Origin: an uncultured Rhizobiaceae group bacterium
GTDB taxonomy: Bacteria > Pseudomonadota > Alphaproteobacteria > Rhizobiales > Rhizobiaceae
Assembly (NCBI GenBank): GCA_938044775.1
Contig: CALIOE010000025.1
Span: 1-41,731, forward strand
DNA length: 41,731 nt
Direction: 5' to 3'
Numbering within the stretch: the first letter of the stretch is position 1; every line of letters starts with the position of its first letter. The notes under the pieces were generated by a model. The model was given only the letters and a program-made list of their open reading frames with translations, did not search any database and was not told the DNA's origin. A program made the translations under genes and the position numbers. Of the stretch, positions 8,113 to 16,295 are shown piece by piece.

Positions 8113-8981
8113 GATTGTCCGTTGCCCTGAGGCTCGGTCGCGTCTCCAATCTGCCCACGGTTTGGACCAATGCATTGGCTGGAACCGCGCTTGCGGGCAG
8201 TTCGCTGTTCGACATGCGCCTGGTTGCGGTGCTCGTCGCGCTCTCGCTTTTTTATGTTGGCGGGATGTTTCTGAATGACGCCTGCGATGCCGACATTGAT
8301 GCAATTGAGCGTCCCGAACGTCCAATTCCATCCGGAGAGGTTGGCAGGTCCTCCGTGTATTTTTGGGCGTACGGGATGATGGCCGGATCGGTCCTGTTGC
8401 TCTTTGTGGCAGGCATGCTCCTGCCCGGCGGCACAGGTGCAATGCCCGCAATTTGCGGTATCGTGTTGACAGCACTGATTGTGCTCTACAACGCGAAACA
8501 CAAAAACAACCCCCTGAGCCCGCTGATTATGGGCCTGTGTCGCGTCATGGTCTACCTAACGGCAGGCATTGCGGTGTCGACCAGTCCAGGTCCGTCCCTG
8601 TTTGTTGGCGCGGTGTTGTTGGCGGCCTATCTCATCGGTTTGACCTATGTCGCTAAGCAGGAAAACCTTGGACGTGTGGAAAATATGTGGCCGCTTCTGT
8701 TTCTGGCCGCGCCAGTAATATTTGGGCTGACGGTGGTCGCACATGACACCAATGCCCTGCCCTTCTGGTGCCTGTTTGCCGGCTGGATCGTCGTCGGACT
8801 CTATTTCATCCGGCGTCGGGGTCCCGGCGACATTCCCCGTGCAGTTGTCAGCCTCATTGCCGGCATCGCTTTGCTTGACGCCGTCATGATAATGAGCACC
8901 GGTAACCTGCTATGGGCTGCGCTTGCAGTCGCCGGTTTTGGCCTGACACTGCTGCTGCAGAAATTTGTCGCGGGAACCTAG
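8109..8981 (+). CDS. eboC: EboC, UbiA-family prenyltransferase
   Basis: 290 residues with about eight or nine membrane segments. The first Asp-rich prenyl-diphosphate site is NDACDADIDAIERPERPIPSG, read here as two adjoining motifs, NDxxDxxxD and RPIPSG. UbiA enzymes transfer a polyprenyl chain onto an aromatic or cyclic acceptor at the membrane. The second Asp-rich motif is weaker (VAKQENLGR region), which is common for EboC-type members. The start overlaps eboE by four bases; the 3' end overlaps the convergent eboF by four bases. Together with eboD it could lipid-tag the cyclitol; that is inference. Confidence 0.88.
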   Translation: MRLSVALRLGRVSNLPTVWTNALAGTALAGSSLFDMRLVAVLVALSLFYVGGMFLNDACDADIDAIERPERPIPSGEVGRSSVYFWAYGMMAGSVLLLFVAGMLLPGGTGAMPAICGIVLTALIVLYNAKHKNNPLSPLIMGLCRVMVYLTAGIAVSTSPGPSLFVGAVLLAAYLIGLTYVAKQENLGRVENMWPLLFLAAPVIFGLTVVAHDTNALPFWCLFAGWIVVGLYFIRRRGPGDIPRAVVSLIAGIALLDAVMIMSTGNLLWAALAVAGFGLTLLLQKFVAGT

Positions 8982-10369
8982 CTCTTTATCTGAAACACGT
9001 GATCCAGAACCAGTTGTTTGAAATCAGTTGCGGCAACCGGTCCCTCCCCGAGAAGCTCCGGACGCGAACTGATCACCATTGGTCCATCATCGGGATCGTC
9101 GGTGAGGCGACCATGCGAACCCTTCACCAGACTGGTTTCGCGGAGTGATATGACATCCATCAAATTTCGCATTCCCAGTTTCCGCTTTGCGAGCTTGAGG
9201 CCTGACGCAAGCTTCGGAAAGCGGATCTGGGGATCAAAGAAGAGTTCGACCGGATCGTATCCCGGTTTGCGGTGAATATCGACGGTACGGGCATAGTCCG
9301 GCGCTTTTTCGTCGTCGAGCCAGTAGTAGTAACTGAACCATCGATCTGCATTGGATATAGCCACCAATTCTCCCGACCGATCGTGATCCAGGCCCGCAGC
9401 CCTCTTGCCTTCGGCGTCGAGAACCTGCTCAACGCCCTCCAGGTCTTCAACGAGTTTTTTAACCTCAGCCAACCGATCAGGTGATTTTACATAGATGTGC
9501 GCGAGCTGATGATCTGAGAGTGCGAAGGCATCCGACGCCCCGGCGTCAAACACTTCACGTCCAAGCTCTTCCCGCACGGCGATCAATCCTGCTTTGCGCA
9601 GCGCCCGATTAATGTGAACAGCGTCGGTGACAGGCGTGATTCCGTATTCGGAAACAACCACGACCTCGCGGCCCTCCTGGTCAGCGGCATCAATCAACTC
9701 ACCACAAAGGTCGTCGATCTCTTTCAAATCAGCGATCAAACGTGGGTGGGTTGGGTCCGGGCCGAGGCGCTGCAGATTGTAGTCCAGATGAGGGAGGTAG
9801 GTTAGAGCAAGCGTCGGCTTCCTGGTGTCAATGACATGTTGCGTTGCTTTTGCAATCCAATCGCTTGAAGTGATGTCAGCCAACGGCCCCCAGAATTTGA
9901 AAAGGGGGAACTTTCCAAATTTGGCGTCGAGCTCGTCGCGTAAGCCTTGCGGGAATGCATAGTGGTCCGGAATCTTGCGCCCGTCTGCAGGATACATCGG
10001 CCTCGGCGTGGCGCTCCAGTCGGCGGTCGCATACATGTTGTACCACCAGAACATTTTGGCGCAGGTGAAGTCGGGATCCTTGCGTTTGCCTGCTTCCCAG
10101 ATCTTCTCACCATGCACCAGCTGATTTGGTTGACGCCACAACAGGACTTCAGCCAGATCACGAAAGTACCAGCCGTTAGCGACTGCGCCATGACCACCAG
10201 GCAGCGCACCGGTTACAAGAGTCGACTGAACGGTACATGTTACGGCAGGGACAACCGTTTTCAGCGGCCGTGCTCCGCCGCGATCAGCGAGACGCTTCAG
10301 GTGAGGCGTATGTTCTCCAACCAGGGAGGGGCTCAGACCAACAACCAGAATAACAAGAGTAGGTCGCAT
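8978..10369 (-). CDS. eboF: EboF, alkaline-phosphatase-superfamily phosphodiesterase
   Basis: 463 residues from the ATG at 10369 (MRPTLVILVVGLS), which matches where EboF-type proteins begin; a longer start at 10414 has a better-spaced AAGG and cannot be excluded. The alkaline phosphatase core is visible: nucleophile region VPAVTCTVQSTLVTG followed by HGAVANGWY, and a later EYG plus ALSDHQLAH metal site. The first metal Asp of classical members is replaced in VVGLS, as is normal for EboF. Likely a nucleotide or phosphoester phosphodiesterase. In this window it is convergent with eboC and overlaps it by four bases, unlike the usual co-directional arrangement. Confidence 0.85.
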   Translation of the reverse strand: MRPTLVILVVGLSPSLVGEHTPHLKRLADRGGARPLKTVVPAVTCTVQSTLVTGALPGGHGAVANGWYFRDLAEVLLWRQPNQLVHGEKIWEAGKRKDPDFTCAKMFWWYNMYATADWSATPRPMYPADGRKIPDHYAFPQGLRDELDAKFGKFPLFKFWGPLADITSSDWIAKATQHVIDTRKPTLALTYLPHLDYNLQRLGPDPTHPRLIADLKEIDDLCGELIDAADQEGREVVVVSEYGITPVTDAVHINRALRKAGLIAVREELGREVFDAGASDAFALSDHQLAHIYVKSPDRLAEVKKLVEDLEGVEQVLDAEGKRAAGLDHDRSGELVAISNADRWFSYYYWLDDEKAPDYARTVDIHRKPGYDPVELFFDPQIRFPKLASGLKLAKRKLGMRNLMDVISLRETSLVKGSHGRLTDDPDDGPMVISSRPELLGEGPVAATDFKQLVLDHVFQIKS

Positions 10370-10844
10370 TGTCGGTCGAACTCGAGGTCGGGCGATTTCC
10401 TTACGTGAAACCATACTGCCTTGCTCAAGGCTGGCAAGGCGGTTTTTGTAGATAAACCGCCACCCCAAAACCACCGAGCTCATCGCGGCGGCCCTTGCAA
10501 GCTGACGCACAATCCGATGTATCTGCAAGTGCTGTTGGTCTGCGTTGGTGTCGCTACGTTACTTCACACACCCGGATACTTGTGGTTGCGCCAGTTTACG
10601 CACGGGTTTTGCATTTTTGGTCATCCTTCCCGAACAACCATGTCTCGAACGCAGTTTCGGCGACCCTCTGTCCAAACCGCGGGAGGTGAATGAAGCACTG
10701 GAAAGAGCTGCATTCCAAGACCCGGAATCTTGATCGCGGACTTCTGGACAAGCGGACCGGATCTTGACCCATTGGTTGCTACTGCGCCCCCGCCCCTTCA
10801 TATTTCGGTCCAGAAATCGAAATTTCATCGGGAATGCTTTCTCC
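10370..10844. other. Gene-free stretch between eboF and the sterol desaturase
   Basis: About 475 bases that should hold the divergent promoters of eboF and the hydroxylase gene. The only clear structure is a perfect 8 bp inverted repeat, GGCGGTTT (10438-10445) and AAACCGCC (10454-10461), upstream of eboF, which could be an operator or a leader hairpin. Short open frames here have no protein-like composition. No convincing promoter hexamers were found. Confidence 0.6.
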
Positions 10845-11855
10845 ATGACAAATATTGCACCGGCCAATGATGGAGCTGAGTCAGAGATGCAGCGAAACTG
10901 GCACTATCGTCCAGATGTGCCGATCGAGAGCTCGCCCTTCTTTTCCTGGCCCCCACGGCCGATGAATATGTTGCGTTGGGTTACGGCGCGTTGGTTCGCA
11001 ATTGCGGAAAACTCCATTCTTACGCTGCTGGCAATTGTCTGCTGGCGCTGGGCATCACCAACTCTGGAAGAGACCAGATTGCTGCAGATCGGTTGGGTCG
11101 CTGAAATCTGGCTTCGGAACATGGCCCTAATGATCGCGGTTGCCGGCGGATTGCACCTGTATTTCCATGTCTGGCGAAAACAGAGACAGAAGCTCAAATT
11201 TGATCCCCGCGAAATGTTGCCGCGGGGCAAAAAATTCACGTTCAATTCGCAGCTGTGGGACAACGTGTTCTGGACGCTTGCCAGCGGAGTTACCTTCTGG
11301 ACGGCCTACGAGGTTCTGATGCTCTGGGCCATGGCCAACGGTTATGCGCCAACGATAAGCTGGCAGCACCACCCGCTCTTGATTATTGCACTCCTGTTCT
11401 TAACGCCGGTGTGGATCTCGTTTCACTTTTACTGGATCCACCGCTGGTTGCACTGGCCACCGCTTTATCGATTTGCCCATTCCCTGCATCACCGCAATAC
11501 CAATGTGGGTCCATGGTCCGGATTATCCATGCATCCACTTGAGACGGCGCTCTTTTTTTCCTCGGTTCTGGTTCACTTCCTGGTTGCGGCCCATCCCGTG
11601 AACATCCTGTTTCATATGTTCCATCAGGGGATAACGGCCGCGACTTCTCATACCGGATTTGAAGGCCTCCTTGTGAGGGACAAAAACCGCCTGAGCCTGG
11701 GCAATTTCCATCATCAGATGCATCACCGCTATTTCGAGTGCAACTATGGCAACCTCGAAGTACCCTGGGACAAGGCTTTTGGGTCGTTCCATGATGGAAC
11801 AGAAGAGTCGCACGCCAGGTTCAAGGAACGCAGGCGGCGTCTGATGGGCGGCTGA
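10845..11855 (+). CDS. Sterol desaturase / fatty acid hydroxylase family protein
   Basis: 336 residues from the ATG at 10845; an ATG at 10887 with a GGAG upstream is also possible, and the TTG at 10764 is unlikely because the extra residues are not family-like. Several membrane segments are followed by the eight-histidine di-iron motif: HFYWIHRWLHW, HSLHHRN, and HHQMHHRYFECNYGN. Such enzymes hydroxylate or desaturate lipids, carotenoids or sterols using O2 at the membrane. The gene is next to eboF but has its own upstream region. The substrate cannot be read from sequence. Confidence 0.9.
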   Translation: MTNIAPANDGAESEMQRNWHYRPDVPIESSPFFSWPPRPMNMLRWVTARWFAIAENSILTLLAIVCWRWASPTLEETRLLQIGWVAEIWLRNMALMIAVAGGLHLYFHVWRKQRQKLKFDPREMLPRGKKFTFNSQLWDNVFWTLASGVTFWTAYEVLMLWAMANGYAPTISWQHHPLLIIALLFLTPVWISFHFYWIHRWLHWPPLYRFAHSLHHRNTNVGPWSGLSMHPLETALFFSSVLVHFLVAAHPVNILFHMFHQGITAATSHTGFEGLLVRDKNRLSLGNFHHQMHHRYFECNYGNLEVPWDKAFGSFHDGTEESHARFKERRRRLMGG

Positions 11856-11888
11856 GCTCGACAGCGGGTTTCGTCATACAGTCAGGCG

Positions 11889-12290
11889 TCAGTTGTTTCT
11901 TACCGACACCGGCCCTGTCGTGCATTGCCCGATCGCCATCAACGCACCGCCTTCTTGGTATATTCGCTGGCTGAATCGTCCATCAGCCTCTGTTCTGATC
12001 CATTCATGCGACCTTAAGAGCCGGAAAATCCGTGCGCCGTTCGAACCGGAATATTTGGCCAACGCTGTACGTCCATCATCAAATTTCACAAATGCCATTT
12101 CGCCTTGCAGGGTTAGTGTAAATGCAGAAGTGGGGACCGAACTGCGTCCGGCGCAGGCGATGTGGACATTCTTGCAAAACGCAGGATAAAGAGGTTTGCA
12201 GCGCGCCATTTCACGCGCAAACGCGACCGCTACATGTCCTTCAATCAAAGCAAACGCGACGATTCCGATTTGAAAGGTGCGAAGGATCAT
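11889..12290 (-). CDS. Small secreted cysteine-containing protein of unknown function
   Basis: 133 residues from the ATG at 12290. Residues 1-25 form a Sec signal peptide (hydrophobic core, cleavage near VAFA). Three cysteines lie within residues 31-46 and another near the C-terminus, suggesting disulfides in the periplasm. I do not recognise the family. The open frame upstream of 12290 runs through the neighbouring GNAT gene in the wrong frame and is not protein-like. No clear ribosome site is visible, so confidence in expression is moderate. It is convergent with the hydroxylase gene, 33 bases apart. Confidence 0.6.
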   Translation of the reverse strand: MILRTFQIGIVAFALIEGHVAVAFAREMARCKPLYPAFCKNVHIACAGRSSVPTSAFTLTLQGEMAFVKFDDGRTALAKYSGSNGARIFRLLRSHEWIRTEADGRFSQRIYQEGGALMAIGQCTTGPVSVRNN

Positions 12291-12336
12291 CGGCTTATTT
12301 TTCTGTAATTGCGAATTCGAACTGCTTAGCAGTTGA

Positions 12337-12867
12337 CTACGGCAGCCATAGTGTGCGGTCCATCCATTCTTCGGGCAGGAGGCAATGTCCTGCGGCCAGA
12401 GGCGCTGCATTTGAAAGCAACAGAGATTGCCATGCGTCAGCCCATTTCTGGGGCAGCGGATAGGGCGGCAGCATAAGTCGTTCTGGCCGAAAGCCGAAAC
12501 GTGAATAGTATTTGGGGTCACCGAGGACAAACACTTGTCTTGTCCCCTGCGAGTCCAACCGTTCAAGTCCGCGTTGCACGAGGCCGCTTCCAATGCCCTG
12601 ACCCTGAAGTTCCGGCAGGACGCCGAGCGGCCCCAGCAGTGCGCCAGCCCCCTTGTCGCCCGCGTCGTCGCCATTGAAGACAGTGAATACTACATGACCG
12701 ATCAATGCGCCTTCATGAAAAGCAGCAAGCGAAAGAACTTCCGCTGTACCTTTAATCAAGCTGGACACAACGGGCCGCAGCTCTTCGTCAGGGAAGGCAG
12801 CAGGGTATATCGCGAGAATCTGTGAAAGCTCGTTTTTGGCGGTTTCGCGAATGGTGATGTTTTTGAT
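12337..12867 (-). CDS. GNAT-family N-acetyltransferase (possible AUC start)
   Basis: About 176 residues with the GNAT fold: the acetyl-CoA loop ELQGQGIGSGLVQRGL (Q/R-x-x-G-x-G/A), then VFVLGDPKYYSRFGFRPE as the motif B strand. It resembles YhbS-type acetyltransferases. No ATG, GTG or TTG occurs near the expected N-terminus (IKNITIRETAKNELSQ). A perfect AAGGAGG (12882-12876) lies eight bases before an in-frame ATC (12867-12865), so I placed the start there. The nearest conventional start is a TTG at 12936 (or 12921), which would add 23 (or 18) residues unlike the family. Substrate unknown. Confidence 0.82.
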   Translation of the reverse strand: MKNITIRETAKNELSQILAIYPAAFPDEELRPVVSSLIKGTAEVLSLAAFHEGALIGHVVFTVFNGDDAGDKGAGALLGPLGVLPELQGQGIGSGLVQRGLERLDSQGTRQVFVLGDPKYYSRFGFRPERLMLPPYPLPQKWADAWQSLLLSNAAPLAAGHCLLPEEWMDRTLWLP

Positions 12868-13032
12868 GGACCAATCCTCCTTGCAACCGCACAGATTGAT
12901 CGGTCTTCCTGCACCAATCAACGGACCGCGTTGCAAACATCATCTGCAGACGGCGGTCGTGCCAGACCTCAGGCCGCATTTCATATTGAGGCAAGAGCGT
13001 GGCCGCAGTTCAGAGAGTTCAGAGCTTTTCTG

Positions 13033-13902
13033 TCAAGTCTTCTCATGTTCTGCAAAGGCAGCGAGGAAGTCAGGATGCCATCGTGACAATGCCGGGCGGT
13101 TCTCGAGAATATCTCCCAGCGACCACTGCACCCTCTTAAGATCACGCTCGCGCGAAACGTCATTGTCGGGGCACAAAACGTAGAAATCACCAGCTGACAT
13201 TCGCTCAATTAAATAATCGACTGCTTGCTGACTTGTCCAAGCGGCGGCGGGTTTTGTGGGCATAAAGCGCTGTATCATTCCGGTATATGTAAACCCAGGC
13301 ACAAACAGATGGGCAGAAATTGGCGCTCCCGCTTCACGTAGCTCGTGAGCCAACATCTCTGTCATGACCTTCACACCGGCCTTACTGACATTGTAGGCGG
13401 CATTTCCGGGTGGCGTTGTAATGCCCTGCTTGGAGCCCGTGTTGACCACCACTGCCGGGCGATCCGCTGTGATCATGCGGGGCAAGAAGGCGTGATGGCC
13501 GTTGATGACGCCAAAAAGGTTAACTTCAAGCAGCCTCCTCCAATTGTCAGCATTTTCCCAACTGCCGGATGGAATGCCAATCCCGGCATTGTTCATCAGA
13601 ACTGCAACTTCTCCGGCGGCGAAGGAAGCATCAGCCAACGCGTTGACGGCCTCGGCGTCGCTGACATCTGTGGGGACAGCAAATACGCTAGCGTCCTCAT
13701 TCGCGGTTTCACGCACCTGCGCTGTAGCAGCGTCCAGAGATTCGCCCGGCAGATCAGCGAGCACCACACCCAGGCCGGCCTGCGCGAAGCGCATCGCCGC
13801 AGCGTGTCCGACACCGCTGGCCGCTCCCGTTACAACAGCAAGACCGCCTCTTTCCACTGCATCATGATACATCTCTATTTCTCCCTGACGTTGCTGACTC
13901 AT
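13033..13902 (-). CDS. Short-chain dehydrogenase/reductase (SDR)
   Basis: 289 residues from the ATG at 13902, which overlaps the stop of the preceding SDR gene (ATGA). A second ATG at 13872 has the better ribosome site (AGGGAGAAATAGAG) and gives 279 residues. Classical SDR features: cofactor loop TGAASGVGHAA, NNAGIG, catalytic Ser in NTGSKQG, and YNVSK containing the catalytic Tyr and Lys. It oxidises or reduces an alcohol/carbonyl with NAD(P). The two SDR genes are coupled and divergent from an AraC-type gene, a common layout for an inducible detoxification or catabolic pair. Confidence 0.9.
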   Translation of the reverse strand: MSQQRQGEIEMYHDAVERGGLAVVTGAASGVGHAAAMRFAQAGLGVVLADLPGESLDAATAQVRETANEDASVFAVPTDVSDAEAVNALADASFAAGEVAVLMNNAGIGIPSGSWENADNWRRLLEVNLFGVINGHHAFLPRMITADRPAVVVNTGSKQGITTPPGNAAYNVSKAGVKVMTEMLAHELREAGAPISAHLFVPGFTYTGMIQRFMPTKPAAAWTSQQAVDYLIERMSAGDFYVLCPDNDVSRERDLKRVQWSLGDILENRPALSRWHPDFLAAFAEHEKT

Positions 13903-14714
13903 TGCGCCATCCGCTGTTTCATATTGCCAATAAAAGTTGCGTCATCCTGCACCTTGCGCTCATCAAGCAAGGCTTCGGCATCGGAGCCGGCGCGATAGCG
14001 CAAGGTATCGGTGCCATCGGTGGCGGCCTGCCAGATAACCTCCGCGACGACCAGCGGTTCCGAAGGATTGGCCGCGTAGGAACCCATGGCCTTCTGCATT
14101 CCGGCGACGGTGGGAAGGTATTCGGTCATGCTTTCGTCCAGTACAAAATCGAACGAACGACCACCAAAATTCGTCTTAATCATTCCGGGCTCAACGATCT
14201 TCACCATCACACCGAAAGGCTCCAGTTCGTAGTGCAGCGCTTCTGACAACCCTTCCACCGCGAATTTGGTACCATGATAAAGCGTGCCGAGAGGGAAAGT
14301 CATTTGTCCACCGATGGACGAGACATTGACAATGATGCCGGATTTGTTCTGCCGGAAATGAGGCAACAAAGCCTTGGTGGTTGCCAGCAGGCCGATGACA
14401 TTGGTGTCAAACTGACGTTTGATCCGATCCATCGGAAACGCTTCCAGGGGCCCGTAAGCGCCATAACCTGCATTGTTCAGCAGCACATCGATCCGCCCGA
14501 ATCGCTGAATCCCTTCCGCCGCCGCGGCATCGATAGAATCATGATCGTTCACATCGAGCCGTGTCAAAAGCATGTTGTCCAGGCCGACAAGTTCTTTTTC
14601 ATCTTCGGGCGAACGCATTGTTGCAATCACGTTCCAGCCTTTGTCATGAAAAAACTCGGCAGTGGTCTTGCCAATACCGGATGAGGCACCTGTGATGAGT
14701 ATAGTCCGGGTCAC
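13899..14714 (-). CDS. Short-chain dehydrogenase/reductase (SDR)
   Basis: 271 residues from a GTG at 14714. Cofactor-binding TGASSGIGKTT, NNAGYGAYG, catalytic Ser in VSSIGG and YHGTK with the catalytic Tyr and Lys. This is the subgroup often annotated as SDR family oxidoreductase with broad carbonyl substrates. First gene of a two-gene unit with the SDR at 13033, joined by a four-base ATGA overlap. The AraC-type regulator starts 205 bases away on the other strand and probably controls both. Confidence 0.9.
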   Translation of the reverse strand: MTRTILITGASSGIGKTTAEFFHDKGWNVIATMRSPEDEKELVGLDNMLLTRLDVNDHDSIDAAAAEGIQRFGRIDVLLNNAGYGAYGPLEAFPMDRIKRQFDTNVIGLLATTKALLPHFRQNKSGIIVNVSSIGGQMTFPLGTLYHGTKFAVEGLSEALHYELEPFGVMVKIVEPGMIKTNFGGRSFDFVLDESMTEYLPTVAGMQKAMGSYAANPSEPLVVAEVIWQAATDGTDTLRYRAGSDAEALLDERKVQDDATFIGNMKQRMAQ

Positions 14715-14849
14715 TTCATTTCCTTCGTGGTGTGGTGGTACGCGATGACTCAGCCCGCCGCGGCGACTGCTTTTCCGCCTTATAGACTTAAAGGAATGGT
14801 ATTCTCCGCACCTGCCTCATCCTCCGAAAGACTTGCCCATTTCTCTGAA

Positions 14850-14860
14850 TACTCGGAGTA
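14850..14860. promoter_or_regulatory. Possible operator in the SDR/AraC intergenic region
   Basis: A perfect small dyad TACTC-G-GAGTA lies in the 205-base divergent region between the SDR pair and the AraC-type gene, 60 bases before the regulator start. It is a candidate binding site only; no promoter hexamers were clear. Confidence 0.25.
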
Positions 14861-14919
14861 CGCTTTGTTCAAGCGAGATGGCCGTGCTACTTCTGATACC
14901 GTCAATTCGGAGTCAAGAA

Positions 14920-15810
14920 ATGCCATACACTGAGCTGATTGCGGAAATTCAGCGCCTTGTCGACGAACAAGACAATCCGGCAGCTGCATGCCCAAGCGGA
15001 ATCGAAGGATTGTTCGCGCTTCGCAGCAAGGCGCCCACCACCCTTGAGGCAACGCTCTATGAACCTGTCATTTGCCTAATTCTTCAGGGACGCAAAGAAA
15101 CTTGGTTGGGTGATCGGCGTGTCAGCTTCGGTGCCGGCGAGTCGCTCATCGTCAGCCATCACTTGCCGGTTGTCTCCCGTGTTGTGGAGGCGAGTTCCGT
15201 AAAGCCCTATGTCGCTCTGATCATGACCGTTGATATGAATATTATTCGTAGCCTCTACGACGAATTGAGCGAGGCAGATCTCAACGCTGCGCAAGCGCTT
15301 TCTCTGGACGCGGGGGAAACCGATCAAGAGCTCATCCAAGCGATGGGCAGATTGTTCCGCCTAGCCGGACGACCAACAGAAGTTCACGTTCTTGCGCCAC
15401 TGGTGCGACGGGAAATTCACTTCCGGTTGTTGATGGCCCGGCATGGAGCGATGCTGCGACAGCTACTCAGGCACGAAAGCGTCGCGAGCAGAATCGCTAA
15501 GTCGATCAACCGGATCAGACAGGAGTTCAGAACCCAGATTTCCGTTCCGGAACTGGCCCGGACCGCGGGGATGAGCCCATCGACATTTCACGAGCACTTC
15601 AAAACATTTACTGCTACCAGCCCGCTGCAATACCAAAAGAACCTCCGGCTGATTGAGGCCCGACGACTGTTGAGTGATAGCGCCCACTCAGTCTCTGGTG
15701 TGGCATTTGACGTTGGGTATGAAAGCCCTACCCAGTTCAGTCGGGAATATTCACGCAGATTTGGTGTCTCACCACGCAACGACCGCGCAGCAACTCCCCA
15801 GACAGGGTGA
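14920..15810 (+). CDS. AraC-family transcriptional regulator
   Basis: 296 residues from the ATG at 14920 (CGGAG seven to eight bases upstream); the open frame extends to 14833 but those residues are not family-like. N-terminal AraC_N domain with the typical PVICLILQGRKETWLGD and AGESLIVSHHLPVVSRV segments. C-terminal double helix-turn-helix: VPELARTAGMSPSTFHEHFK and ISGVAFDVGYESPTQFSREYSRRFG-type residues (here VSGVAFDVGY). It probably activates the divergent SDR pair in response to an aldehyde, quinone or similar compound. Confidence 0.92.
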   Translation: MPYTELIAEIQRLVDEQDNPAAACPSGIEGLFALRSKAPTTLEATLYEPVICLILQGRKETWLGDRRVSFGAGESLIVSHHLPVVSRVVEASSVKPYVALIMTVDMNIIRSLYDELSEADLNAAQALSLDAGETDQELIQAMGRLFRLAGRPTEVHVLAPLVRREIHFRLLMARHGAMLRQLLRHESVASRIAKSINRIRQEFRTQISVPELARTAGMSPSTFHEHFKTFTATSPLQYQKNLRLIEARRLLSDSAHSVSGVAFDVGYESPTQFSREYSRRFGVSPRNDRAATPQTG

Positions 15811-16056
15811 CCTGCGCCTCGTTCCCGTCGAATGTTTTCCGCAGGCCGAAAACGCCAGTACAAATTCTATGATGAGAACAAACTGCAATTGCAAATGCAT
15901 TGGCATTGACATCGACACCACGTCGTCGCGCTTCCGCCTCTTCCATTTTTAGCAGGTGTTGCATCGCGAATTGAGTTGGTGTAGCACCGCGCCTCAACTC
16001 GTAGGTCAAGACCATGTTCAGCAGTGCAAAACCAGATTTGCCCCGACCGACACCCT

Positions 16057-16131
16057 CAGGGTGTGGGAAAGTGGTAATCCGCTGCGCTTGGAACGCAGAG
16101 AACGCAGGTTCAACTCCTGCCACCCTGACCA
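16057..16131 (+). tRNA. Atypical tRNA-Pro, anticodon TGG
   Basis: 75 bases including the encoded CCA. Acceptor CAGGGTG/CACCCTG (7 bp), D stem GGA/TCC around a loop with G-G, anticodon stem CTGCG/CGCAG with loop CTTGGAA (anticodon TGG), variable AGAAC, T stem GCAGG/CCTGC with loop TTCAACT, discriminator A. All arms fold cleanly. The body differs strongly from ordinary bacterial tRNA-Pro (no C1-G72, unusual D loop) except in the T arm. It is the first of three odd tRNA genes in 330 bases. Confidence 0.8.
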
Positions 16132-16159
16132 ACTGTTATCGAGAGACCGACTGACACGA

Positions 16160-16237
16160 TCTCGCATCGTATAGTCAGGTCCAATATCTCAGAATTTCAA
16201 TCTGAAGACACGGGTTCAAATCCCGTTGCGAGAACCA
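16160..16237 (+). tRNA. Atypical tRNA-Glu, anticodon TTC
   Basis: 78 bases with encoded CCA. Acceptor TCTCGCA/TGCGAGA (7 bp), D stem GTAT/ATAT with an 11-base loop, anticodon stem TCAGA/TCTGA with loop ATTTCAA (anticodon TTC), variable AGAC, T stem ACGGG/CCCGT with loop TTCAAAT, discriminator A. Structure is complete, but the AT-rich D and anticodon arms are unlike normal proteobacterial tRNA-Glu, which begins G1 and carries a GC-rich acceptor. More like tRNAs carried by phages or plasmids; that comparison is inference. Confidence 0.78.
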
Positions 16238-16295
16238 GATTCACGCGCAGTGGCGCAACAAGGAACACGACGATGGAAACGACATATTATATCAC

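Noticed and set aside
15966-16034. Possible fourth, more decayed tRNA (GAGTTGGTGTAGCACCGCG, later AAAACCA)
   Set aside because: The D-loop-like stretch is suggestive, but acceptor and T stems do not pair and the T loop lacks the conserved A.
15737-16132. 131-codon open frame on the minus strand
   Set aside because: Its first part is the antisense of the tRNA-Pro gene (the familiar spurious VAGVEPAFSAFQAQRI type) and the rest overlaps the AraC gene; not a protein.
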